The notes below the pieces were generated by a model. The model made no database searches and had not been told where the DNA came from. It saw only the letters and a list, made by a program, of their open reading frames with translations. Positions 16,266 through 26,915 of a DNA stretch of 26,915 nucleotides are shown here, piece by piece. How positions within the stretch are numbered: position 1 is the first letter of the stretch; the number at the start of each line of letters is the position of its first letter. Where the stretch lies: NCBI GenBank assembly GCA_008931825.1, contig QXVZ01001663.1:1-26915 (forward strand), written 5' to 3'. Made by a program: the position numbers and the translations under genes. Source of the stretch: Phallusia fumigata. Taxonomy: Eukaryota > Chordata > Ascidiacea > Phlebobranchia > Ascidiidae.

Positions 16266-17815
16266 GATTTCTATCTCTATGGTCTCGTACTTCTCACCTC
16301 TATAGTCTCGGATTTCCACCTCTACAAACTCGGATTTCTCACCTCTACAAACTCGGATTTCCATCTGTATGTCTCTATGATCTCTGACTTCTGTCCTCTA
16401 CAGACTCGGTAGTCTCGGATTTCCATCTCTATGATCGCGGTTTGTATTTCACTCGGATTTTCACCACTACTGACTCTGATTTCCATCTCTATAGACTCGG
16501 ATTTCCATCTCCATTGTCTCGTACTTCTCACCTCTACAGACTCGGACTTTCATCTCTACATACTCGGATTTCCACCTCTATAGACTCGGATTTCCATCGC
16601 TATGATCTCCTATAGACTCGGATTTTCACCACTACAGACTCGGATTTCCATCTCTAAGGTCTCGGATTTCCATCTCTATGTCGGACTTCTTTACCTCTAC
16701 AGACTCGGTAGTCTCGGATTTCCATCTCTACAGACTCGGACAAACTTGGATTTTCATCTCTATAGACTCTCACTCATCTTTATAGACTCGTATTTTCATC
16801 TCTATAGTCTCGGATTTCCATCTCTATGGTCTCGGATTTTTCACCTCTATAGACTCGGATTTTTATCTCTATAGACTCGGATTTCCATCTCTATAGACTC
16901 GGATTTTTGTCTCTATAGACTCGGATTTCCATCTCTATAGTCTCGAATTTCTATCTCTATAGACTCGGATTTCCATCTCTATAGACTCGATTTTCTATCT
17001 CTATAGAATCGACTCGGATTTCTATATAGACTCGGATTTCCATCTCTATAGACTCGGATTTCTATCTCCATGGTCTCGTACTTCTCACCTCTACAGACTC
17101 GGATTTCCATCTCTACACACTCGGATTTCCACATCTATGGTCTCGGATTTCCATCTCTATGGTCTCGGATTTCTCACCTCTACAGACTCGGTCTCGTACT
17201 TCTCACCTCTACACACTCGGATTTCCATCTCTACAGAGACTCGGACTTCCTTCCATCTCTATAGTCCCGAATAGACTCGGATTTCCATCGGTATGATCTC
17301 TATAGACTCGGATTTTCACCACTACAGACTCGGATTTCCATCTCTAAGGTCTCGGATTTCCATCCTTTACCTCTACAGACTCGGTAGTCTCGGATTTCCA
17401 ACTCTACAGACTCGGATTTCTCACCTCTCAAACTTGGATTTTCATCTCTATAGACTCTCACTTATCTTTACAGACTCGTATTTTCATCTCTATGGTCTCA
17501 GATTTCTATCTCTATAGACACGGATTTCCATCTCTATGGTCTCGGATTTTTCACCTCTATAGACTCGGATTTTTATCTCTATAGACTCGGATTTCCATCT
17601 CTATATAGACTCGAATTTTCATCTCCTACAGACTCGGATTTCCATCTCTATGATCTCGGATTTCTATTTCTATAGATTTGGATTTCTATCTCTATAGACT
17701 CGGATTTCCATCTCTATATAGACTCGAATTTTCATCTCCTACAGACTCGGATTTCCATCGTTAAGGTCTCGGATTTCCATCTATATAGTTTCGGATCTCT
17801 AAAGACTCGGATTTC
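16266..17815 (+). repeat. Minisatellite 1, ~22-bp unit (AGACTCGGATTTCCAT + CTCTAT)
   Basis: The array is imperfect, with variants of the second part (CTCTATGGT, CTCTACAG, TTCTCACCTCTACAG). The unit is not a multiple of three and the ORFs through it are chance products. A composite block starting with GATTTTCACCACTACAG at 16,621 recurs at 17,311, giving a higher-order period of about 690 bp. Confidence 0.9.
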
Positions 17816-17897
17816 ACTACTTCCTCGTATAGAGAGAAAAAATAAATACGAAAGTTTCTGTTCGGATTCTATTATAAACGCGCACAAAATATACATG
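17816..17897. other. Short non-repeat junction between minisatellites 1 and 2
   Basis: About 80 bp including GAGAGAAAAAATAAATACG and ACGCGCACAAAATATACATG. The CACAAAATATAC string is seen again at the start of the next satellite (18,919), so parts of this junction are shared. Confidence 0.5.
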
Positions 17898-18899
17898 AAA
17901 TCTCTCTAGAGGTGAAGTCTCGGAGAAATCTCTCTGGTGGATCTAGATCAAAATATACAGAGGTGAAATTTAGAGGTGGAATCTCTCCAGAGGTGAAGTC
18001 TGGAATCTCTCTGGAGGTGCATTTCTCAGAGGTGAAATCTCTCTTAGAGGTGGAATCTCTCTAGAGGTGAAGTCTGGAGGTAGAGGTGAAATCTCTCTAG
18101 AGGTGAAGGTGGTGGAATCTCTCTAGAGGTGAAGTCTTTCTTAGAGGTGGAATCTTCCTAGAGGTGGAATCTTCCTAGAGGTGAAGGTGGTGTAATCTCT
18201 CTAGAGGTGAAGTCTTTCTAGAGATGGGATCTCTCTCTCTTAGAGGTGGAATCTCTCTTAGAGGTGCAATCTCTCTTAGAGGTGCAATCTCAATCTCTCT
18301 TAGAGGTGAAGTCTCTTCCTACAGGTGAAGTGTCTCTTAGAGGCGAAGTCTTTCTTTGAAGTCTCTCATAGAGCTGAAGTCTCACCAGAGGTTGGATCTC
18401 TCTTAGTGGTGGAATCTCTCTAGAGGTGCAATCTCTTAGAGGAAAAGTCTCTCTAGAGGTGAAGTCTCTTTAGAGGTGAAGTCTCTCTAGAGGTGAAGTC
18501 TCTCTAGAGGTGAAGTCTCTCTAGAGGTGAAGTCTCTCTAGAGGTGAAGTCTCTCTAGAGGTGCACTCTCTCTAGAGGTGAAGTCTCTCTTAGAGGTGAA
18601 GTCTCTATCGGAGGTAAAGTCTCTCTTAGAGCTATAATCTCTCTCGAGGTGAAGTCTTTCTCTCTCTTAGAGGTGAAGTCGCTCTTAGAGGTGAAGTCAC
18701 TTTTAGCGGTGGAATCTTTTAAGAGGTGAAGTCCCTCTTAGAGGTGAAGTCCCTCTAGAGGTGAAGTCCCTCTAGAGGTGAAGTTCCTCTTAGAGGTGAA
18801 GTCTCTCTTAGAGGTGAATTTGTGTATATCTTAGAGGTAGAGGTGAAATAAATAATTCTCTTTAGAAGTAAAGTCTCATTAGAGAAGGAATCTCTGTTA
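17898..18899 (+). repeat. Minisatellite 2, 17/18-bp unit (AGAGGTGAAGTCTCTCT), block a
   Basis: The units alternate between 17 and 18 bp (CTCTAGAG versus CTCTTAGAG). The run at about 18,460-18,560 is the most regular part. Unit junctions form the palindrome CTCTAGAG. The GAAGT segment varies (GGAAT, GCAAT). Confidence 0.9.
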
Positions 18900-18914
18900 A
18901 AGATAGGAGTGCAG

Positions 18915-19357
18915 TCATACACAAAATATACGACATACACGAGACCAAAACGAGATCAACGAACATACACAACCAATACGAGATCAATGCTAGATCAACA
19001 CAACTAAACACAACCAATGCAAGATCAACACACCCATACACAACCAAAACGAGATCAACACAACTATACACATCCAATACGAGATCAACACATACATACA
19101 CAACCAATGCGAGATCATACACATACACAACCAATACGAGATCAACACAACCAATACGAGATCAACATACCGATACACAACCAAATCAGATAAACACACA
19201 TGCATACACAACCAATACGAGATCTACACAACCAATACGAGATCAACAGAACTATACACAACCAATACGAGATTAACACACAATACAAACAATGCGAGAC
19301 ATACACAACCAATGCGAGATCAACACATACATACACAACCAAAACCAGATTAACACA
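18915..19357 (+). repeat. Satellite 3, 30-bp unit, block a
   Basis: The unit has core ACGAGATCAACACAA followed by CTATACACAACCAAT. This short block is enclosed by minisatellite 2 on both sides. Confidence 0.88.
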
Positions 19358-19975
19358 GAAGTCTCCCTTAGAGGTGGAATCTCTCTTAGAGGTGAAATCC
19401 CTTTTGGAAGTGCAATCTCTCTAGAGGTGAAGCCTCTCTTAAAGGTGAAGTCTCTCTTAGAGGAGAAGTCTTTCTTAGAGGTGGAATCTCCCAAGAGGTG
19501 AAGTCACTCTAGAGGTGAAGTCTCTCTTAGAGGTGGAATCTCTCTAGAGGTGCAATCTCTCTTAGAGGTGCAGTCTCTCTAGGAGGTAAAGTCTCTCTTA
19601 GAGGTGCAATCTCTCTTAGAGGTAAAGTCTCCCAAGACGTGAAGTCTCTCTAGAAGAGAAGTCTCTCTAGAGGAGAAGTCTCTCTTAGAAGTGCAGTTTC
19701 TATCGGAGGTAAAGTCTCTCTTAGAGGTGGATTCTCTCTAGAGGTGAAATCTCTCTTAGTGGTGGAATCTCTTTAGAGGAGCAATCTCTCTTAGCGGTGC
19801 AGTCTCTCTAGGAGGCCAAGTCTCTCTCTTAGAGGTTAAGTCTCTTTTAGCGGTGGAATCTCTCAAGAGGTGAAGTCCCTCTTAGAAGTGTAGTCCCTCG
19901 AAATCTCCCTTGAGGTAATGTCTCATTAAAGGTGAAATCTCTCTTAAAGATAGGAGTGCAGTCTCTCTAGGGATG
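19358..19975 (+). repeat. Minisatellite 2, block b
   Basis: It has the same 17/18-bp unit as block a, including variant TATCGGAGGTAAAGTCTC near 18,607 and again near 19,692. The boundary string AAAGATAGGAGTGCAGT is at 18,899 and 19,946. Confidence 0.9.
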
Positions 19976-19984
19976 AATCAAGAT

Positions 19985-22900
19985 AAAAACATACACAACA
20001 TATACAACATACACGAGACCAAAACGAGATCAACGAATAAACACAACCAATACGAGATCAACACAACTATACACTACCAATGCGAGAACCGACGTCTTTC
20101 TACATACACTACACAACCAATGCGAGACATACACAACCAATACGAGATCAACACATACATACACTTCACAACCAATACGAAATCAACACAACTATACACA
20201 ACTAAGACAAGATTAACACATCCATACACAACTAATGCGCGACATACACATATCCAACCAATGCAAGATCAACACATAGATGCACTACACAACCAATACG
20301 AGATTAACACACGATACAACCAATACGAGACATACACAACCAATGCGAGATCAACACATACATACACAACCAAACCGAGATTAACACAAACATACACTAC
20401 ACAACCAATTCAGATCAAATACATACGTACACAACAAGTAATACGAGATCAACACAACACTACAAATTTAATACCAGATCAACACAACCAAACCACAATC
20501 GATGCGAGATCAACACATACATACACAACCAATACGAGGTCAACATACCCATACACAACCAATGCAAGATGAACACAGCTATACACAACCAATACGCACA
20601 ACCAATACGAGATCAACATACCCATATACAACTAATACGAGATCAACACAGCCATACACAACTATACAAAACTATACAAAACCCAGACAAGATCAACACA
20701 ACTACACACAAACAAGACGAGATCAACACAACCATACACAATCAATGCAAGATCAACACATACATACACAACCAATGCGAGATCAACATACATAACCAAT
20801 ACAAAATCAACACAACCATACGCAACCAATGTGAGATCAACACAACAATACACAACCAATACGAGATCAACATACCCATACAAAACTAATCCAGATAAAC
20901 ACACATACATACACAACAAATGAGAGATCAACACAACCATACACAACTAAACACAACCCAGACAAAATCAACACAACTATACACAACCAATACGCGATCA
21001 ACACATACATTCACAACCAATGCGAAATCAATACATACAAACACAACCAAAACGAAATTAGCATACCCATACACAACCAATCCAGATAAACACACATGCA
21101 TACACAACCAACACGAGATCATCACAACCAATGGGAGATCAACACAACAATATACAACCAATACGAGATCAACACAACCATACACAACCAATCCGAGATC
21201 AACAGATATTAACATACCCATACACAACCAATCCAGATAAACACACATACATACACAACCAACACGAGATCATCACAACCATACACAACCAATGCGAGAT
21301 CAACATAACCATGTACAACCAATACGAGATCAACACAACTATACACAACCAATACGAGATCAACAAACCCATACACAACTACTACCAATACGAGATCAAC
21401 ACAAACAATACGAGATCAACGCATCTATACACAACCAATACGAGATCAACACTACCATAAACAACCAATACGAGATCAACACAACTATACACCACCAATA
21501 CAAGATTAACACAACTATACACAACTAATACGAGATCAATATACCCATACACAACCAATCCAGATAAACACACATGCATTCACAACCAATACGAGATCAA
21601 CACAACCATAAACAAGCAATTCGAGATCAACACAATTATACACAACCAATACGAGATCAACATACCCATACACAACCAATACGAGATCAACACAACCAAT
21701 ACAAGATCAACACAACTATACACAACCAAAGACGAGTTCAACACACACATAAACAACCAATGCGAGATCAACACATACATACACAACCAATGCGAGATCA
21801 ACACAAACATACACAACCAATACGCGATCAACACATACATTCACAACCAATGCGAAATCAACACATACAAACAAACAATACGAGATTAACATACCCATAC
21901 ACAACCAATCCAGTTAAAACACACATACATACACAACCAACACCATGCGCAACTATACACAACCCAGACAAGATCAACACAACCATACGCAACCAATGCG
22001 AGATCAACACAACCAATACACAACCAATGCGAGATCAACACATCTATACACAACCAATACGCGATCAACACATACATTCACAACCAATGCGAAATCAACA
22101 CATACAAGCAAACAATACGAGATTAACACAACCATAAACAACCAATGCGAGATCAACACAACTATACATAACCAATACGAGATCAACACTACCAAAAACA
22201 ACCAATACGAGATCAACACAACTATACACCACCAATACAAGATTAACACAACTATACACAACCAAGACGAGATCAATATACCCATACACAACCAATCCAG
22301 ATAAACACACATACATACACAACCAACACGAGATCAACACAACCATAAACAACCAATGCGAGATCAACACAACTATACATAACCAGTACGAGGTCAACAC
22401 AACCATACACAAGCAATACGAGATCAACACAACTATACACGACCAATGCGAGATCAACATACCTATACACAACCAATACGAGATCAACACAACCATACAA
22501 AACTATACACAACCCAGACAAGATCAACACAACTATACATACACAACAAGACGAGGTCAACACAACCATACGCAACCAATGCGAGGTCAACACATATATA
22601 CACAACCAATGCGTGGTCAACACAACTATACACAACCAATACGCGATCAACACATACATTCACAACCAATGCGAAATCAATACATACAAACACAACCAAT
22701 ACGAAATTAACATACCCATACACAACCAATCCAGATAAACACACATGCATACACAACCAACACGAGATCATCACAACCAATGCGAGATCAACACAACAAT
22801 ATACAACCAATACGAGATCAACACAATTACAAGATCAACACATCTATACACAACCAATACGAGATCAACACAACCATACATAAACAATACGAGATCAACA

Positions 22901-25420
22901 CAACTATACACAACCAATACGAGATCAACACAACCATACACAACCAATACGAGATCAACACAACTATACACAACCAATACGAGATCAACACAACTATACA
23001 CCACCAATACAAGATTAACACAACTATACGCAACCAAGACGAGATCAATATACCCATACACAACCAATCCAGATAAACACACATGCATTCACAACCAACA
23101 CGAGATCAACACAACCATACACAAGCAATTCGATATCAACACAATTATACACAACCAATACGAGATCAACATACCCATACACAAACAATACGAGATCAAC
23201 ACAACTATCCACAACCAAGACAAGATCAACACAACTATACACAACAAAGAAGAAATTAACACACCCATACATAACAAATGCGAGACATACACAACCAATG
23301 CGTGATCAACACATACATACACTATACAACCAATGCGAGATCAACACATGCATACACTACACAACCACTACGAGACATACACAACCAATCTAAGATCAAC
23401 AGAACTATACACAATCATTACGAGATTAACACACGATACAACCAATGCTAGACATATACCACCAATGCGAGATCAACACAACCATACACAACCAAAACGA
23501 GATTAACACATACATGCACAACACAACCAATTCAGATCAAAATACATACGTACACAACCAATGCGAGAACAACATATATATACACAAGTAATACGAGATC
23601 AACACAACACTACAAATTTAATACCAGATCAACACAACCATACCACAACCAATATGAGGTCAACATACCCATACACAACCAATGCGAGATGAACACAGCT
23701 ATACACACCCAATACGAGATCAACATACCCATACACAACCAATCCAGATAAACACACATACATACACAACCAATACGATATCAACACAACCATACACAAC
23801 CAATACAACAATGCGATATCATCACATACGTACGCAACCAATGCCTGATCAACACAACCATTCGCAACCAATGTGAGATCAACATAACTATACACAATCA
23901 ATACGAGATTAACATACCCATACACAACTATTCCAGATAAAGACACTTACATACACAACCAATCCGAGATCGACATACCCATATACAACCAATACGAAAT
24001 CAACACAACCATACACAAATATACACAACCCAGACAAGATCAACACATACATACACAAACAAGTCGAGATCAACACAACCAATGCGAGATCAACACAACC
24101 ATACGCAACCAATGCGAGATCAACACATACATACACAACCAATGCGAGATCAACAATACACAACCAATACGCGATCAACACAACCATACACAACCAATGC
24201 GAAATCAACACATACAAACTCCACCAATACGAGATCAACATACCCATACACAACCAGTCCAGATAAACACACATACATACACAACCAACACGAGATCAAC
24301 ACAACTATACACAACCAATACGAGGTCAACATACCCATACACAACCAATGCGAGATCAACACAACCATACACAAGCAATACGAGATCAACACATACATAC
24401 ACAACCAATACGAGATAAACACACATACATACACAACCAATACAACAATGCGAGATCATCACATACATACACAACCAATGCCTGATCAACAAAACCATAC
24501 GCAAGCAATGTGAGATCAACACAACTATACACAACCAATACGAGATCAACATACCCACACACAACTAATCCAGATAAACACACTTACATACACAACAAAT
24601 CCGAGATCAACATACCCATATACAACCAATACGAGATCAACACAACCAACATACCCATACACAACTAATCTAGATAAACACACATACATACGCAGTCAAT
24701 ACGAGATCAACATACCCATATACAACCAATACGAGATCAACACAACCATACACAATTATACACAACCCAGACATGATCAACACAACTATACACAAACAAG
24801 ACGATATCAACACAACCAATGCGAGATCAACACAACCATACGCAACCAATGCGAGATCAACACAATTATACACAACCAATACGAGATCAACATACCCATA
24901 CACAACCAATGCGAAATCAACACATACAAACTCAACCAATACGTTATCAACATACCCATACACAAACAATCCAGATAAACACACATACATACACAACCAA
25001 CACGAGATCAACACAACCATGCACAAACAAGACGAAATCAATACAACCAACACGAGATCAACAAACCCATACACAATCAATCCAGTTAAACACAAATACA
25101 TACACAACCAACACGAGATCAACACAACCATGCACAAACAAGACGAAACCAACACAACCAACACGACATCATCACAACTATACACAACCAATACGAGATC
25201 AACACAACTATACACAACCAATACGAGATCAACAAAACCATACACCAGCAATACGAGATCAACAAACCCATTCACAACCAATGCGAGATCAACATATAGA
25301 TACATAAGTAATACGAAATCAACACAACACTACAAATTTAATACGAGATCAACACAACCATACCACAACCGATGCGAGATTAAAACATACATACACAGCC
25401 AATCAATTATAGCATACAAT
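19985..25420 (+). repeat. Satellite 3, 30-bp unit, block b (main array)
   Basis: About 5.4 kb of ten-codon-long units lie here, A- and C-rich on the + strand with G almost only in ACGAGATC. Because the period is 30 and the unit has no stop in five of six frames, ORFs up to about 219 codons appear on both strands; these are not genes. A longer variant with CCAGATAAACACACATACAT is interspersed (for example 20,889, 21,229, 22,286, 23,069, 24,248 and 24,969). A rare marker, AACACTACAAATTTAATA, occurs near 20,456, 23,607 and 25,326. Confidence 0.92.
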
Positions 25421-25980
25421 ACCGACAGTTAGTAGAGAAGTAGTCATGCGCCCGATGAATTAGGATACTATTACCGTTAAATGACGAAGTTGGTAGAAGT
25501 TTATTTTTAACGTGACTACGAAGACTAACATATGTGCACTCAAAACAAGGACAAAGTGCATTTCATTGAGCAATGTCTGAAGTAGAAGTGATCTGAAGGT
25601 CTGAGTGGCAAGATTATTCGCTGGCTGCATCAATCATGTCCCAAGCCGATTAGTCCAGAGTTCACCTTGTCAGCAGTAAGTTCAAGAAGTTCCTGAAACA
25701 AAAGCATACCACAGACAAAAAATGCAAAAAAAACTGCCCATTGTTATCATTTCGCAAAAAGCTTGTTGCACAGGCAAACCTGTGTTAACCGTGTTTATCC
25801 AAGCAAATTTTGTTTAAAATCGTTTCATTTAGCTGTCAGTATCAAACCACAGTAGTCCTGCAAGCAGTGATGGTCTTCCGCGGTCAGTGCTGATGAGACG
25901 TTCTAAAGACAAAATCGCGGAAATAACTAAGCGAGAATTACCGCTATCAATAATGCACAGTTGCTGAAAAAAATGTGTTT

Positions 25981-26075
25981 AGGACAAACAAGGGAGTTTT
26001 CAGTGCGGACGCTGTACCACACCACCACCCATGTTAAATTTAATTCGTTATCCAGATCCAAATTTGATTTATTAC
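25981..26075 (+). repeat. Dispersed repeat, copy 1
   Basis: It contains AGGACAAACAAGGGAG, then TGTTAAATTTAATTCGTTAT and TCCAGATCCAAATTTGATTT. It aligns with 26,641-26,732. Confidence 0.55.
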
Positions 26076-26640
26076 CAACCACCAAAACAAGAACTGAGAC
26101 AAGTGGTTCATATTCCATATAATCTAACTTCATTTTTCACTTAGGTAACCCTTCCATCACAGAAGCATTTCGTTTGTGGTGTTTGCAAGCATGCAAAACG
26201 TTTAAACAACGTTTTACTCATTTGAGGCTAGCGGGAGAATCACTGGGGAAATGGGGGTCAAACGAAACAGAAGGCACAACTCCATCATTATATCTACCAG
26301 TTGTGAAAGTTTCATCCAAACTAAAGCCGAAACATTATGACCGTATGAATACACACTTCGACAAATTGTCATAACACCTAAAGAAGTCATTAAGAAAGCA
26401 CTTTTATACGTCTTACAGTAATTAGGCCGGAACAAAAAATGAAAATACAAAACTAACAAACTAACCTGTCTGAAGCCACTGTCCTTTGCATCTTTGTTCT
26501 CTTCCACTAAAATACATACGAACTCTTTCTGTTACTTTTACACTTTCTGCACAAGGAATTCTGCGCCATACGTATCTAAGTAATAAAATTTAAAATTGGT
26601 TAATATGGGAAGACAGGACAAAAATATTTATATATCTAGT

Positions 26641-26732
26641 ACAATTGGCGTACAGGGGACGGTAAGCGTGCACTTTGTATCACCTCCTGTGTTAAGTTTA
26701 ATTCGTTATCTAGACATAAGTTTGATTTGATA
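26641..26732 (+). repeat. Dispersed repeat, copy 2
   Basis: It contains ATTGGCGTACAGGGGACGG, AAGCGTGCAC, then TGTTAAGTTTAATTCGTTAT and TAGACATAAGTTTGATTTGA. It is diverged from copy 1. Confidence 0.55.
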
Positions 26733-26874
26733 GAAATAAAATGGTTTAAACTTATCTGTGCAAATATCGGCTGTCAGATTTGTAGTCCTTTTTGTTTCTT
26801 TCCTCGTCGGATATAGACAAACATCTGCATAAGTAGCAAAGTTAGTGATGTATAGTAATTGAAACAGCATGTTT

Positions 26875-26915
26875 AGGACAATCAATGCAATTCGCGTACA
26901 GAGGGTGTTCAGCGT
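26875..26915 (+). repeat. Dispersed repeat, copy 3 (cut by window end)
   Basis: AGGACAATCAATGC and ATTCGCGTACAGAGGG match the left parts of copies 1 and 2. The rest lies beyond the window. Confidence 0.45.

Larger units (their letters stand above)
25421..26915. other. Lower-copy flank, no convincing gene
   Basis: This is mixed-composition DNA. A + strand frame of about 83 codons ending in TAA at 26,374 and an overlapping - strand frame (26,214-26,507) were examined. Neither has a recognisable domain or a supported start, and they occupy the same DNA on opposite strands. Confidence 0.5.

Noticed and set aside
16322..17517. ORFs in minisatellite 1 (SDFHLYRLG-like peptides)
   Set aside because: The period is 22 bp and indels are frequent, so the frame changes along the array.
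19985..25420. CRISPR-like look (short repeats with variable parts between)
   Set aside because: The 'spacers' are variants of the same satellite unit, not unique sequences. There are no cas genes and the context is eukaryotic.
19973..25432. Long ORFs (up to ~219 codons) in the 30-bp satellite, both strands
   Set aside because: They follow from a stop-free 30-bp period, overlap each other in several frames and have no domain or defined start.
26122..26507. Overlapping ORFs on both strands, and a short FVCGVCKHAKR stretch resembling a zinc-finger start
   Set aside because: Only one CxxC pair is present and it is soon followed by a stop. The competing frames on both strands lack a start or splice support.
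1..26915. tRNA or rRNA genes
   Set aside because: I saw no cloverleaf-type A/B box pairs or rRNA-like conserved segments by eye. A covariance-model search would be needed to exclude them fully.

Overview
The window looks like intergenic or gene-poor DNA from a eukaryote, most likely an invertebrate animal, but the species cannot be told from the sequence. The reasons are short blocks bounded by polypyrimidine-AG acceptors and GT donors, a hAT-type MITE with 8-bp target duplications, long minisatellites, and no compact intact gene. Almost 95% of the window is repeat. The many ORFs in it are by-products of tandem repetition, with one possible exception described below.

Region 1 (1-15,760) is a tandem array of about 44 exon-like blocks of about 92-111 nt on the + strand. 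Each block is preceded by TTTCAG and followed by GTATTTTAC, GTATTCAAT, GTAATTGA or GTGAGTAA. Between blocks lies a conserved 10-nt motif, GCTAACCAGG, which has splice-like borders of its own. The blocks fall into classes that I call A, A', B, C/E and D. The classes repeat in the order C-A'-B-A as a higher-order unit of about 1.5 kb. The left end of the array (about 299-2,514) recurs at about 8,848-11,137, offset about 8.55 kb. The introns behind A and A' blocks carry 19 copies of one old hAT MITE flanked by GTTTAAAC. The introns behind C, D and E blocks keep the unfilled GTTTAAAC site. C/E blocks are mostly exactly 111 nt, have the best donors (GTGAGT), and nearly all keep one 37-codon frame open. 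The last block (15,667-15,760) carries the same frame to a stop codon. This allows, but does not prove, a repeat protein made from C/E exons. Other classes break the frame, so a decayed gene or a spliced non-coding RNA is equally possible.

Region 2 (15,761-16,265) is T-rich non-repetitive DNA with a well-spaced TATA/initiator pair at 15,797-15,826. Region 3 (16,266-17,815) is a 22-bp-type minisatellite with an internal duplication of about 690 bp. Region 4 (17,898-18,899 and 19,358-19,975) is a 17/18-bp minisatellite built on AGAGGTGAAGTCTCTCT. Region 5 (18,915-19,357 and 19,985-25,420) is a 30-bp A/C-rich satellite. The junction between regions 4 and 5 is present twice, about 1.05 kb apart. 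Region 6 (25,421-26,915) is lower-copy DNA with three related copies of a dispersed element and no convincing gene.

Two single Ns (7,139 and 11,319) sit between near-identical direct copies and look like assembly joins, so local copy number is not fully reliable.
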